Shown: positions 51,874 to 61,250, counted from the stretch's first letter. The stretch is 64,000 bases of DNA from Pseudomonas khorasanensis (GCF_014268505.2 NZ_JABWQP020000014.1:54441-118440); one strand, 5' to 3'. Notes: generated by a model from the sequence alone, not told the origin. Translations and numbers: made by a program.

Positions 51874-52140
51874 TTACCGATGTTTTCCCGGCGAAGGAAC
51901 ATCTACGCCACCCCGTGCCTGATAGACACCGAGAAGAGCCACACCGATCTCGCGCAACCTGACACTTGATAAATAGTAGGCACCATTGGCGGGAATGCTC
52001 AAGGTGCACTCGTCATCAGACGGATTGCGTGCAATGGCTCCGATGGTCGCAGGTCTGGCTGGAAGACGATCTTCGCGCGCCATTTGCCTGAACATTGCCG
52101 GATGTTGAGACTTAAGACGTGCAACCTTTTTTAAAGTCAC
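51874..52140 (-). CDS. Doubtful hypothetical gene
   Basis: An 88-residue frame with GTG start and no convincing ribosome site. The middle (NPSDDECTLSIPANGAYYLS) shows no recognised motif. It lies in an AT-richer stretch upstream of the GNAT gene and may be spurious. The rest of the 640-base region to oprI holds only the oprI promoter and leader. Confidence 0.3.
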   Translation of the reverse strand: MTLKKVARLKSQHPAMFRQMAREDRLPARPATIGAIARNPSDDECTLSIPANGAYYLSSVRLREIGVALLGVYQARGGVDVPSPGKHR

Positions 52141-52322
52141 CTCAACATCAACAAAGATGCGCGAAGCAGCTCACACAAGCGCAGCACAAGTATTGACGAA
52201 TACATTTAGATAGACTTTAGCCAATGCCCTGAAAACAGTGCGCAGGCAACGGAACTTTTTCACATTAACTCGCTCAGGGCGGGGCCTGTAGCTGGATGTT
52301 TTTTATACAGCGCAGTTAAAAG

Positions 52323-52351
52323 TTGCTCGAAAAAGAATCAACGCCTACAAT
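52323..52351 (+). promoter_or_regulatory. oprI promoter
   Basis: TTGCTC and TACAAT separated by exactly 17 bases, giving an untranslated leader of about 115 bases. Strong expression is expected because OprI is one of the most abundant Pseudomonas proteins. A T-run follows the -10. Confidence 0.65.
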
Positions 52352-52474
52352 TTTTTTTGCTTCTTGCGCTACGTCAGTTTACTTACTACAAGTAATGGGT
52401 AGTATGTACGCCGGCTATTTCCTCAATCGTGAGGAGACAGCTACTTAATTTGAAAGTCCTTGAAGGGGAACACG

Positions 52475-52726
52475 ATGAACAACGTTCTGAAATTCTCTGC
52501 TCTGGCTCTGGCCGCAGTTCTGGCTACCGGTTGCAGCAGCGCATCGAAAGAAACCGAAGCACGTCTGACCGCTACTGAAGACGCAGCTGCTCGCTCCCAG
52601 GCTCGTGCAGACGAAGCTTACCGTAAAGCTGATGAAGCTCTGGCTGCTGCTCAAAAAGCACAACAGACTGCTGACGAAGCTAACGAGCGTGCTCTGCGCA
52701 TGCTGGAAAAAGCTAGCCGCAAGTAA
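52475..52726 (+). CDS. oprI: Major outer membrane lipoprotein OprI (Lpp)
   Basis: Murein-type lipoprotein of 83 residues with lipidated Cys20 (LATGC), an alpha-helical heptad body rich in Ala (ADEAYRKADEALAAAQKAQQ) and a C-terminal Arg-Lys, the Lys of which can be linked to peptidoglycan. It is almost identical to P. aeruginosa OprI. GAAGGGG lies about 5 bases before the ATG. It faces an L,D-transpeptidase gene tail to tail. Confidence 0.97.
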   Translation: MNNVLKFSALALAAVLATGCSSASKETEARLTATEDAAARSQARADEAYRKADEALAAAQKAQQTADEANERALRMLEKASRK

Positions 52727-52750
52727 TAATCCTTCGGGATTGTTATACGA

Positions 52751-52779
52751 GCCGACCCATTTTTTGGGTCGGCTTTTTT
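52751..52779 (+). terminator. Rho-independent terminator after oprI
   Basis: Stem GCCGACCCA/TGGGTCGGC with a 6-base loop and six Ts, 25 bases after the stop codon. Confidence 0.93.
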
Positions 52780-52805
52780 GTGCCCACGATTTTTCTTCGG
52801 GCATG

Positions 52806-52842
52806 AAAAAACCCGCCGACGCGCAAGCATCGGCGGGTTTTT
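52806..52842 (-). terminator. Terminator after the L,D-transpeptidase gene
   Basis: Stem ACCCGCCGA/TCGGCGGGT flanked by A- and T-runs, just past the minus-strand stop at 52855. Confidence 0.9.
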
Positions 52843-52854
52843 GGTCAGGCCTGG

Positions 52855-53823
52855 TTACTGCAGCTCGACCGGCGTACTCGACACCATCGGCGCCGCGTTG
52901 TTCGGCGTGGCGATCTCGACAGGCAGGCCATCTTCGGCCGCGACTACATCACGCACCACATCCCAGTCCATGCGCAGGTTGCTGGTGATGTCCTCACGCT
53001 TGAGCATCGCGTTGATCACTGCCGTGTGCTTGTCGACCACGGACGGGTTGCCCTTGTCATCGAGCGGCGTGTGCGCTTCCAGGTAAACCTTGCCGCCACT
53101 GCGACCGAACTTGTACGGATCATTGATGATGCGCACCGACGTGCCCACCGGCACCATGCCGGCCATTTCCAGCACGTTGTTGTTGAACATGCGGAAGCAG
53201 CCGTGGCTGGTGCGCATGCCGATACCGAACTTCTTGTTCGAACCGTGAATCAGGTAGCCCGGCGTGCCGAGGGTGAACTTGAACGGGCCCAGCGGGTTGT
53301 CAGGGCCGGCCGGCACCACGTTTGGCAGCGGATCACCATCAGCGGCGTGTTCAGCCTTGATCGAGGCGGGAGGCGTCCAGGTCGGGTTCGGCGTCTTGGC
53401 GATGATCGAGGTGTGCGCGATTGGCGATCCCCAACCCTCACGACCGATACCCAGCGGGAAGGTGTACACCACGTCCCGGCCTTTCGGGTAGTAATAGAGG
53501 CGGTATTCGGCCAGGTTGATGACGATGCCTTCACGCGGGCCCGGTGGCAGGATGAAACGCGTCGGCAGAACGATCTCGGTGCCAGCGCCCGGCAGCCAGG
53601 CATCGATGCCCGGGTTGGCCGCAACCATTTCCGAATAGCCCAGGTCGTAGGTGGTGCCCAGATCGGCAAAAGTGTCTTCGTACTTGGCTTTGATCACCTG
53701 CACCTGGCCGACGATGTCCTCGCCGGGTGGTGGCAGGGGAAGCTCCAATGCAGCAACGGGACCGGCCACACACAGGGCGGCAAGTGACAGGCAGCGGGTG
53801 ACGGCAGGAAAGCGCGGCAACAT
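52855..53823 (-). CDS. L,D-transpeptidase (YkuD family) with LysM domain
   Basis: Periplasmic transpeptidase of 322 residues: export signal (about 1-27), a LysM-like segment (about 36-90, YEDTFADLGTTYDLGYSEM) and a YkuD catalytic domain with HGSNK and SHGCFRM, where the Cys is catalytic. Family members cross-link peptidoglycan or attach Braun-type lipoproteins to it. Its place opposite oprI suggests it may attach OprI. ATG 53823 has AAGGA 7 bases upstream, better than upstream in-frame starts. Confidence 0.93.
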   Translation of the reverse strand: MLPRFPAVTRCLSLAALCVAGPVAALELPLPPPGEDIVGQVQVIKAKYEDTFADLGTTYDLGYSEMVAANPGIDAWLPGAGTEIVLPTRFILPPGPREGIVINLAEYRLYYYPKGRDVVYTFPLGIGREGWGSPIAHTSIIAKTPNPTWTPPASIKAEHAADGDPLPNVVPAGPDNPLGPFKFTLGTPGYLIHGSNKKFGIGMRTSHGCFRMFNNNVLEMAGMVPVGTSVRIINDPYKFGRSGGKVYLEAHTPLDDKGNPSVVDKHTAVINAMLKREDITSNLRMDWDVVRDVVAAEDGLPVEIATPNNAAPMVSSTPVELQ

Positions 53824-53930
53824 CCGGAAAATCCTTCGCATGATCATCAAGGGTATAAGGGCGCGATTGTACACCGCGGCTTGGGGATTCGGGGAGGTAG
53901 CACCGCTATTGGCGACAGGGTGCTTTCAAG

Positions 53931-54018
53931 GTGGGAGCGAGCCTGCTCGCGAAAGCAGTGTGTCAGCGACCGTAAATGTCGATTGATAAAACCCCTTCGC
54001 GAGCAGGCTCGCTCCCAC
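53931..54018. repeat. REP pair (REPIN), long-spacer class
   Basis: Two REP units in the order GTGGGAGCGAGCCTGCTCGC then CGCGAGCAGGCTCGCTCCCAC with a spacer of about 40 bases, between the transpeptidase start and the end of the 97-residue gene. Confidence 0.9.
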
Positions 54019-54035
54019 ACTTTGATCTTGAGCGC

Positions 54036-54329
54036 TCAGAGCTCGAAGCGCAGCTCAGGCCAGATCGGCGACGTGCCGCGTTTCTGCGATTCGAGGATTG
54101 CCCGGCACAGCGAGCACAGGCGTTGATCCTGAAACACCCGCCGATCCACGCTCGACCAGCGCGGTTGCGCCGGCAGAAGGCTGCCGCACAGCGTCCGATC
54201 GGCCGAGCCACCGAGCTCCAACTGACGCGTCACCAGATGCACCCGCACTTCCTGGCAGGCGAACAGGTCCAGCTGCTCGTCAGGCTCGATCAGTTGGTAG
54301 GCAAACAGGGACCAGGCAGGACGCGGCAT
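54036..54329 (-). CDS. Conserved hypothetical protein
   Basis: Protein of 97 residues, start MPRPAWSLFAYQL, not assigned to a family. A CxxC pair (QRLCSLCRAIL) near the C-terminus could bind metal or be redox-active, and LYxL-like aromatic strands precede it. No signal peptide. It lies just downstream of tesA on the same strand (57-base gap) and may be co-transcribed. Confidence 0.65.
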   Translation of the reverse strand: MPRPAWSLFAYQLIEPDEQLDLFACQEVRVHLVTRQLELGGSADRTLCGSLLPAQPRWSSVDRRVFQDQRLCSLCRAILESQKRGTSPIWPELRFEL

Positions 54330-54386
54330 CGGGGCCTCCAAATTAGGGGGCGCCACATTAGCCGAAAGCCTGCCGCTAGAAAAGCC

Positions 54387-54992
54387 TCATAACAGTGGTT
54401 TTAGCGTCGGCCAGACATTTTCCAGCAACTTGCCCTGAGCCCCGGCAGCCGGGTGCAGACCATCGGCCTGCATCAGGTCGGGATGACCGCCAACCCCTTC
54501 CAGGAAAAACGGCACCAGAGGGATGTTTTTCTCTTCGGCGAGCTTGCCATAAACCTCGGCAAATGAATCGGTGTAGCGCTTGCCGTAATTAGGCGGCAAC
54601 TGCATGCCCAGCAGCAGCACTTTCGCACCGCTTTGGCGAGAGCTGTCGATCATCGAGGCAAGATTTTGTTGCAATTGCGCTGGCGGCATTCCGCGCAGGC
54701 CATCATTGCCGCCGAGTTCGAGGATGACCAGCTCCGGTTTATGCTCTGCAAGCAGCGCAGGCAGCCGCGCCTGGCCTCCGGCGCTGGTGTCACCGCTGAT
54801 GGAGGCATTGACGACTTTATCGTCGAAACCCTCCTGTTTGAGCCGTTGCTCGAGCAACGATACCCACCCCAGACGGGTATCCAGTCCGAAACCGGCGCTG
54901 ATACTATCGCCAACGATCAGGACAGTACCCGCCGCTGCGTTCTGGGCCATGCACATCAAGGCCAGGCCAGCACTCAAAAACCATACACGCAT
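54387..54992 (-). CDS. tesA: Periplasmic SGNH esterase TesA (arylesterase/lysophospholipase)
   Basis: GDSL/SGNH hydrolase of 201 residues with export signal (about 1-21, ending NAAAG). Catalytic blocks are GDSISAGFG with Ser, SGDTSAGG, GGNDGL and DGLHP at the end with Asp and His. E. coli TesA hydrolyses acyl-CoA, lysophospholipids and aryl esters in the periplasm. ATG 54992 has GGAG 6 bases upstream; that site lies within the start of divergent ybbA. Confidence 0.94.
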   Translation of the reverse strand: MRVWFLSAGLALMCMAQNAAAGTVLIVGDSISAGFGLDTRLGWVSLLEQRLKQEGFDDKVVNASISGDTSAGGQARLPALLAEHKPELVILELGGNDGLRGMPPAQLQQNLASMIDSSRQSGAKVLLLGMQLPPNYGKRYTDSFAEVYGKLAEEKNIPLVPFFLEGVGGHPDLMQADGLHPAAGAQGKLLENVWPTLKPLL

Positions 54993-55002
54993 CGGATTCT
55001 CC

Positions 55003-55686
55003 ATGGGCGCAAGCATTCTCACCGCGAAGAACCTCAGCAAAGTGGTCCCTAGCGCGGAAGGTGAACTGACTATCCTGCACGAACTCAGCCTGGAACTGAA
55101 CAAGGGCGACAGCCTGGCCATCGTCGGCGCGTCCGGTTCCGGCAAATCCACCCTCCTCGGCCTGCTCGCCGGGCTCGACCTGCCCAGCAGCGGCGAAGTC
55201 ACCCTCGCCGGCCAGGGCCTGAGCAATCTCGACGAAGACCAGCGCGCACGCATTCGTGCCGAACACGTCGGGTTTGTCTTTCAGTCGTTCCAGCTGCTCG
55301 ACAGTCTGAACGCTTTGGAAAACGTCATGCTGCCGCTGGAGCTCGATGGTCGCAAAGACGCTCGCGAACGCGCCACTGAGCTGCTCCAGCGCGTCGGCCT
55401 GGGCCAGCGCCTGACCCATTCGCCGCGCCAGCTCTCCGGTGGCGAACAGCAACGCGTGGCGATTGCCCGGGCTTTTGCGGCCGAGCCCGACGTGCTGTTC
55501 GCCGACGAACCCACCGGCAACCTCGACAGTCACACCGGTGAGCGCATCAGCGATTTGCTGTTCGAATTGAACAAGGAACGCGGCACCACGCTGGTGCTGG
55601 TGACCCACGACGAACGCCTGGCCCATCGCTGCCGGCGCCTGATCCGTCTTGAAGCGGGGTTGCTGGTCGCCCCTCTGGAGCCTTGA
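55003..55686 (+). CDS. ybbA: ABC transporter ATP-binding protein YbbA
   Basis: MacB-type ATPase of 227 residues with Walker A GASGSGKST near 41, signature LSGGEQQRVAIARAF near 140 and Walker B LFADEPTGNLD near 166. In E. coli ybbA and ybbP are next to tesA, and the pair is thought to extract or release lipids or lipoproteins, with TesA as partner. The starts of ybbA and tesA are 10 bases apart. The stop shares one base with the ybbP start. Confidence 0.93.
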   Translation: MGASILTAKNLSKVVPSAEGELTILHELSLELNKGDSLAIVGASGSGKSTLLGLLAGLDLPSSGEVTLAGQGLSNLDEDQRARIRAEHVGFVFQSFQLLDSLNALENVMLPLELDGRKDARERATELLQRVGLGQRLTHSPRQLSGGEQQRVAIARAFAAEPDVLFADEPTGNLDSHTGERISDLLFELNKERGTTLVLVTHDERLAHRCRRLIRLEAGLLVAPLEP

Positions 55687-58190
55687 TGGCACGCCTGCCG
55701 CTGTTGCGTCTGTTCAGTCTTGCCCTTCGCCAGCTCCTGCGCGATGCCCGCGCCGGAGAGCTGCGGGTGTTGTTCTTTGCGCTGGTGGTGGCGGTCGCGG
55801 CGAGCACCGCCATCGGCTATTTCGGCGCCCGCCTCAACGGCGCGATGATGCTGCGCGCCACCGAGTTTCTCGGCGCCGATCTGGTGCTGGAAGGCAGCTC
55901 GCCGGCACGCGAAGAACAAATCCGCAGCGGCACCGAACTGCGCCTCAATCATGCGCAAGTGGTGGAGTTCTCCAGCGTCATCGCTACTGACAACGGCATT
56001 CAGTTATCAAGCATCAAGGCCGTCGACCGTGCGTATCCGTTGCGCGGCGAATTGAAGAGTGCGCCTGCGCCCTTCGCACCTGAAGAGGTGGGCGGCGAAC
56101 CGCAACCCGGTGAAGCCTGGGTCGAGGCGCGCCTGCTGACGGCGCTGGATCTCAAGATCGGCGACAGCATCGATGTCGGCATGAAGACGCTCAAGCTGGC
56201 CCGCGTCCTGACCTATGAGCCTGATCGCGCCGGCAACTTCTACAGCCTGACGCCACGGGTGCTGATCAACCTTGAGGACCTCACCGCGACTGGCGTGGTG
56301 CAGCCCGGCAGCCGGGTGAGCTATCGCGAACTGTGGCGCGGCGAACCGCAGACGCTGGAAACCTACCGGGAATTGATCAAGCCGGGCCTGGCGGCGAACC
56401 AGAGAATTCAGGATGCCCGCGACGGTAACCGGCAGATCGGTGGCGCGCTGGGCAAGGCCGAGCGCTATCTGAACATGGCCAGCCTCGTCGCGGTGCTGTT
56501 GGCTGGCGTGGCGGTGGCATTGTCGGCCAACCGCTTTGCCAGTCGACGTTTCGATGCCAGCGCCTTATTGCGCTGCCTCGGCTTGTCACGCCGGGAAACC
56601 ATGGTGCTGTTCAGCCTGCAATTGACTGCGCTTGGGCTGGTGGCCGCGATCAGCGGCGCATTGCTCGGCTGGCTGGCGCAACTGGGCCTGTTCGCGCTGT
56701 TGCATGATTTGCTGCCGACTGACGTGCCACCGGGGGGTCTGTTCCCGGCCGTTGCCGGCATCGGTACGGGGCTGGTAGCGCTGGCCGGTTTCGCCTTGCC
56801 GCCGCTCGCGGCGCTGGGCCGAGTACCGCCGCTGCGCGTATTGCGCCGCGACATGCTGCCGATCCCGTCGAGCACGTGGATGGTCTACGGCGCGGCGCTG
56901 GGTGCGCTGGGCCTGATCATGTGGCGCCTGAGCCTGGACCTGCTGCTGACGTTCGCCCTGCTCGGCGGTGGCGTGGTCGCCGCGCTGGTGCTCGGCGGTT
57001 TGCTGCTGTTGCTGCTGCAAAGCCTGCGACGAATGCTCGCTCGCGCCTCGCTGCCGTGGCGTTTGGGCCTTGGCCAATTGCTGCGCCATCCGCTGGCCGC
57101 TGCCGGGCAATCGCTGGCTTTCGGGCTGATCCTGCTCTCGATGGCACTGATCGCCCTGCTGCGCGGCGAACTGCTCGACACCTGGCAGAACCAGTTACCA
57201 AAAAACGCCCCGAACTACTTCGCCCTGAACATCCTGCCGGCGGACAAACAGGCTTTCGCCGATCACTTGATCAAGGTGTCCGCACAAGCGGCGCCGCTTT
57301 ATCCGGTGGTGCCGGGACGCCTGATCAGCATCAACGGTGAGCCGGTGCAGCAGATTGTCAGCAAGGAATCAGCCGGCGATCGCGCCATTCAACGTGACTT
57401 GAGCCTGACCTGGGCGGCTGACCTGCCTGCGGGCAACAAGCTCACGGCCGGCGAATGGTGGAAAGATCAGCCAACGGACGATGTTCCCGGAGTCTCGGTG
57501 GAGGGCAAGGTCGCCGAAAGCCTGAAACTCAAACTCGGCGATCACATGGTCTTCACCGTCGGTGGGGTCAACCGTGAAGCGAAGGTCACCAGCCTGCGCG
57601 AGATCAACTGGGATAACTTCCAGCCGAACTTCTTCATGATCTTCCAGCCCGGCACCTTGAAAGATCTGCCGGCCACTTACCTGACCAGCTTCTACCTGGC
57701 GCCGGGGAATGATCAGCAGATCGTCGAGCTGTCGCGGACCTTCCCGGCGGTGACGATCCTGCAGGTTGAAGCCCTGCTCGAACAGCTGCGCAGCATCCTC
57801 GCCCAGGTCACCCTGGCCGTGGAATATGTGTTGTTGTTTGTTCTGGCGGCGGGCATGGCGGTGCTGTTTTCCGGCTTGCAGTCGACGCTCGATGAACGCA
57901 TTCGCCAAGGCGCGCTGTTGCGTGCGTTGGGTGCCGAGCGGCAATTGCTGATCAAGGCACGGCGAATCGAGTTCGGCTTGCTGGGTGCGGTCAGTGGTTT
58001 GCTAGCGGCGATCGGTTCGGAGGTCGTGAGTCTGGTGTTGTATCGCTATGCATTTGATCTGCCATGGCATCCGCATCCGTGGCTGCTGGTGTTGCCACTG
58101 ATTGGCGCTGCATTGATCGGCGGCGCCGGTGTGTTCGGCACGCGCCGGGCACTCAACGCAAGTCCGCTGACAGTGTTGCGCGAGGGTTGA
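55686..58190 (+). CDS. ybbP: FtsX-family ABC permease YbbP
   Basis: Permease of 834 residues with two FtsX/MacB cores: a first helix (about 22-42), a periplasmic domain (about 50-260), three helices (about 265-390), a further central pair of helices (about 395-500), a second periplasmic domain (about 500-700) and three terminal helices. This duplicated layout matches YbbP, whose partner ATPase lies directly upstream. TGATG overlap gives coupled translation. Confidence 0.93.
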   Translation: MARLPLLRLFSLALRQLLRDARAGELRVLFFALVVAVAASTAIGYFGARLNGAMMLRATEFLGADLVLEGSSPAREEQIRSGTELRLNHAQVVEFSSVIATDNGIQLSSIKAVDRAYPLRGELKSAPAPFAPEEVGGEPQPGEAWVEARLLTALDLKIGDSIDVGMKTLKLARVLTYEPDRAGNFYSLTPRVLINLEDLTATGVVQPGSRVSYRELWRGEPQTLETYRELIKPGLAANQRIQDARDGNRQIGGALGKAERYLNMASLVAVLLAGVAVALSANRFASRRFDASALLRCLGLSRRETMVLFSLQLTALGLVAAISGALLGWLAQLGLFALLHDLLPTDVPPGGLFPAVAGIGTGLVALAGFALPPLAALGRVPPLRVLRRDMLPIPSSTWMVYGAALGALGLIMWRLSLDLLLTFALLGGGVVAALVLGGLLLLLLQSLRRMLARASLPWRLGLGQLLRHPLAAAGQSLAFGLILLSMALIALLRGELLDTWQNQLPKNAPNYFALNILPADKQAFADHLIKVSAQAAPLYPVVPGRLISINGEPVQQIVSKESAGDRAIQRDLSLTWAADLPAGNKLTAGEWWKDQPTDDVPGVSVEGKVAESLKLKLGDHMVFTVGGVNREAKVTSLREINWDNFQPNFFMIFQPGTLKDLPATYLTSFYLAPGNDQQIVELSRTFPAVTILQVEALLEQLRSILAQVTLAVEYVLLFVLAAGMAVLFSGLQSTLDERIRQGALLRALGAERQLLIKARRIEFGLLGAVSGLLAAIGSEVVSLVLYRYAFDLPWHPHPWLLVLPLIGAALIGGAGVFGTRRALNASPLTVLREG

Positions 58191-58224
58191 TAGACTTCAG
58201 CCGTCTCTCTCACAAGAAGTCGCC

Positions 58225-58722
58225 ATGAGCCGTTATCGCCCTCCCCGCACCGCTGGCACCGCGCTGATCACTCCCGAAGGTGAAGCGCGGATGCGCGCTG
58301 AATTCCATGAGTTGTGGCATGTGCGTCGCCCTCAGGTCACGCAAGCCGTCAGTGAAGCGGCGGCGCAGGGCGATCGTTCGGAAAACGCAGAGTACACCTA
58401 CGGCAAAAAGATGCTGCGCGAAATCGACAGCCGGGTGCGCTTTCTCACCAAACGCCTGGAAGCACTCAAGGTGGTCAGCGAAAAACCCACTGACCCGAAC
58501 AAGGTCTACTTCGGCGCCTGGGTGACCATCGAAGACGAAGACGGCAAGCAATCGCGCTACCGCATCGTCGGCCCCGATGAACTCGATCTCAAGCTTGGCC
58601 TGATCAGCATCGACTCGCCTCTGGCCCGCGCCTTGATTGGTAAGGCGCTGGATGCAGAAGTGCGAGTGCAGACGCCGACCGGCGAGCAGTTCGTTTACAT
58701 CGTGGCGATTGAATATCCGTAA
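58225..58722 (+). CDS. greB: Transcription elongation factor GreB
   Basis: Stimulates RNA cleavage in backtracked RNA polymerase. The protein is 165 residues with coiled-coil segment AQGDRSENAEYTYGKKMLRE near 47-66, containing the acidic tip, and the C-terminal domain ending ISIDSPLARALIGK. Distinct from the Gre-like gene at 45399-45881. Confidence 0.94.
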   Translation: MSRYRPPRTAGTALITPEGEARMRAEFHELWHVRRPQVTQAVSEAAAQGDRSENAEYTYGKKMLREIDSRVRFLTKRLEALKVVSEKPTDPNKVYFGAWVTIEDEDGKQSRYRIVGPDELDLKLGLISIDSPLARALIGKALDAEVRVQTPTGEQFVYIVAIEYP

Positions 58723-58728
58723 ACCGGA

Positions 58729-59037
58729 TCAGCGACGGGTTATCAAGCCCTGCCGCGCGACGCGGGTCAGTTGCCTGATCATTTGCGACGCATCTTCAGC
58801 GTTCGGCGCCTGAATCACCGCCAGATCGAAACTGTCCGTGGCGAAACGCGCCAGCGACTCGCCGTCATCGACAAACTGGATCAGGAACGCGGCAGGACCG
58901 CCGCTGCGACGTGGCCATCCATCGAGATAACGCAACAGCGTCGGCTGATGTTTGCCGCCTAGAAGGATTTTCGGGTTGCGCTGGGTGATATGAGCCGTGA
59001 TCGGCGCGGGACGTGCTGGAGGGCGTAGTGCATTCAT
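58729..59037 (-). CDS. Conserved hypothetical protein
   Basis: Protein of 102 residues with start MNALRPPARP; no family recognised. A possible alpha/beta fold is suggested by AAFLIQFVDDGESLARFA and DLAVIQAPNAEDA, with a short beta strand at the N-terminal side. No membrane segment or signal. It ends 6 bases from the greB stop on the other strand. Confidence 0.6.
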   Translation of the reverse strand: MNALRPPARPAPITAHITQRNPKILLGGKHQPTLLRYLDGWPRRSGGPAAFLIQFVDDGESLARFATDSFDLAVIQAPNAEDASQMIRQLTRVARQGLITRR

Positions 59038-59240
59038 CGTGTCGTGTCTCTGCCTCAAAAGTCTGCATGGCAGGTGAGAGGCAACACCGAACCAGCGCTT
59101 TAGCGGTATTTCGAAGCCGTGTTCCGGCTTCTGACGGCAACTGTTGAAGTCACCTGGCGCCCCGCAAGTAGCTGTTTAAATCGGCGCATGAGCAACATCC
59201 TAGAGAACGTGACCGATCAGTGTCAAGAATCAGCCGTAAC

Positions 59241-59269
59241 AAAAAAAGGCCCGCACAATGCGGGCCTTT
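59241..59269 (-). terminator. Terminator after the doxX-like gene
   Basis: Stem GGCCCGCA/TGCGGGCC with loop CAA and seven Ts on the minus strand, 18 bases past the stop codon. Confidence 0.92.
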
Positions 59270-59286
59270 CCCTTGAGCCAGAGCCT

Positions 59287-59721
59287 TCAACCGGCGATGG
59301 CGCGATCCGCCGACAGCTTGCCGGCACCTTCGATCAGCACCGCGATGCTGCCCGCCAGCAAGGCCAGCGCGAACTCGTAACCGTTGTTGGCCATGAACAG
59401 ACCGTTGCCGATGTGCACCGAGAAGATCGCCACCAGCGAGAGGAACGCCAGGCCCAGTGCAGCCGGACGAACCAGCAGGCCGATGATCAGGGCCAGACCG
59501 GCGAAGAACTCAGTACCGCCGGCCAGCGAGGCCATCAGGTAACCCGGGGTCAGGCCGATACTTTCCATCCATTGTGCGGTGCCGGCCAGGCCGTAACCGC
59601 CGAACAGACCAAAGAGTTTCTGTGCACCGTGGGCGGCGAAGATCACGCCGACGGCAATGCGCAAGACAGTCAGGCCGTAACCGGCGCGGGTGAACAGAAC
59701 CTTGTTGATCATAGAGCTCAT
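59287..59721 (-). CDS. DoxX-family membrane protein
   Basis: Protein of 144 residues with four hydrophobic helices (about 12-30, 55-72, 77-95, 110-128) and the family pattern GVIFAAHGAQKLFGLFGGYG. DoxX-like proteins are linked to redox and thiol-stress responses in some bacteria; the function here is unknown. AAGGAA lies 8 bases before the ATG. Confidence 0.9.
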   Translation of the reverse strand: MSSMINKVLFTRAGYGLTVLRIAVGVIFAAHGAQKLFGLFGGYGLAGTAQWMESIGLTPGYLMASLAGGTEFFAGLALIIGLLVRPAALGLAFLSLVAIFSVHIGNGLFMANNGYEFALALLAGSIAVLIEGAGKLSADRAIAG

Positions 59722-59828
59722 GGGGCATTCCTTGTTTGCGAGAAGTGTGTGTGGGTTGGCCGCTATATTAATCAGTTATTTTCATGTTAAAAGCGTAAAT
59801 ATTGCGCCATAACAATCAAATTATTAGA

Positions 59829-61250
59829 TCATTTGCGTGAGACTACTTTTTGTCCACCGGGCTCCAGCGACTCCCGCTCCCGGTCGAACGCCAAGTAGTA
59901 CTTGTTCACGCTATTAACATAGCTGACGGCGCCCATTCCCACCTGCTCCATGGCGATGCGCTCCACCTGGAAAAACCATTGGTTCGGATTCAAGCCTCGT
60001 CGGCGCGCTTCGGCGCGCATGCCCTGTACGCGCTCGGGCCCCATGTTGTACGCGGCGAGGGTGAAGGCCATGCGCTCGCGCTCATTGAGTTTCGGGCTGT
60101 TGAAGAACTTGCGACGGATCATCGCCAGGTACTTGGCGCCGGCCTGCACGTTCGCATCAAGGTTCTGGATATTATTCACCCCGACCCGCTGCGCGGCAGA
60201 TGGGGTGATTTGCATCAGCCCGGTCGGGCCGCTGCCGCTGCGGGCGTTGGGCTGCAGGCGTGATTCCTTGAACGCCAGCGCCGCCAGGTTCAGCCAATCC
60301 ATGTTCTGCGCGTCGGCATGTTTCTGCAGGGTCGGACGCAGTTTTTCCAGACGCTGGCGGTCGGCCTTGGCCAGAGGGTTGTGAACCTGATACAGGCGTC
60401 GATAGATGCGCAGAAACGCCGCGTCTTCGTTTGAAGGTTTCTTGTAACCGGTAAGGAAGCGATCGATGCTCGCCCGCAGCATCGACGCATCGCGACGCAC
60501 AAACCAGTGCTCCTCTCCCGGCTCGCCCAGGCTCAGCTGCCGGTCCAGACGCAGTTTTGGCAGGACCTTGCCCCAGCGCTCGGCAATCGGTTGTTCGACG
60601 ATGGTCAGGTGAAAAATCCCGCCCTGCACCATCTCCAACACATCCTCCACCGCCAGCGTCGGATCGACCCATTCGATATTGATGGGTGCCAGTTTGTGCA
60701 GCGCCAGTTTCTGATTCAACTGACTCACCACCTCCCCTGCTGCGCTACCGGTCGGCAAGGCCAGGGTTTTACCGGAGAGTTGCTCGACTTTGGTGTAACG
60801 ACGCTCGCCTTTGATGCCAACCAGCACCAGCGGCACGTTAGTGGCGATCGGTTCGCTGCTGGCAACCGCATAGCCGGAGGGCAGATCCAGCAACTCCCCC
60901 GGCGCAACCATATCGCCCTCGCCACGCTGCAAGGCGCCGAGCAATTGGTCCTTGGCCCTGGGAATGATCTTGAGGGTTACTTCCTGGCCGTCACGGGCAT
61001 GGCCGTTGAGGTATTGCTCGAACGCCCGCAGTCGATGGTATTCGACACCGATGGCCTGGCCCTGGACTTCGCCAGAGCTGTTGCGGCTCTGATTCACCAG
61101 CACCCGCAACACGCGGCTGCTGCGAATCTCGGAAAGGTCACGGACCTTGGCCGCCGGCACGGCTTGCAGCGGCCCGGGCAGGCGCGCAACCGCCGTCATC
61201 GGCAGTAGCAACGCAGCACACAACAGCAGCAGAACCGAGGGACGATGCAT
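59829..61250 (-). CDS. MltF-like membrane-bound lytic transglycosylase
   Basis: Cleaves glycan strands of peptidoglycan. Export signal (about 1-22), a periplasmic binding-protein (SBP_bac_3) domain (about 45-270), then an SLT domain with catalytic Glu in AFKESRLQ near 330 and GLMQITPSAA, followed by AYNMGPERV. The protein is 473 residues; the domain order is that of MltF (YfhD). The starting residues MHRPSVLLLLCAALLL show no clear lipobox. Confidence 0.92.
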   Translation of the reverse strand: MHRPSVLLLLCAALLLPMTAVARLPGPLQAVPAAKVRDLSEIRSSRVLRVLVNQSRNSSGEVQGQAIGVEYHRLRAFEQYLNGHARDGQEVTLKIIPRAKDQLLGALQRGEGDMVAPGELLDLPSGYAVASSEPIATNVPLVLVGIKGERRYTKVEQLSGKTLALPTGSAAGEVVSQLNQKLALHKLAPINIEWVDPTLAVEDVLEMVQGGIFHLTIVEQPIAERWGKVLPKLRLDRQLSLGEPGEEHWFVRRDASMLRASIDRFLTGYKKPSNEDAAFLRIYRRLYQVHNPLAKADRQRLEKLRPTLQKHADAQNMDWLNLAALAFKESRLQPNARSGSGPTGLMQITPSAAQRVGVNNIQNLDANVQAGAKYLAMIRRKFFNSPKLNERERMAFTLAAYNMGPERVQGMRAEARRRGLNPNQWFFQVERIAMEQVGMGAVSYVNSVNKYYLAFDRERESLEPGGQKVVSRK

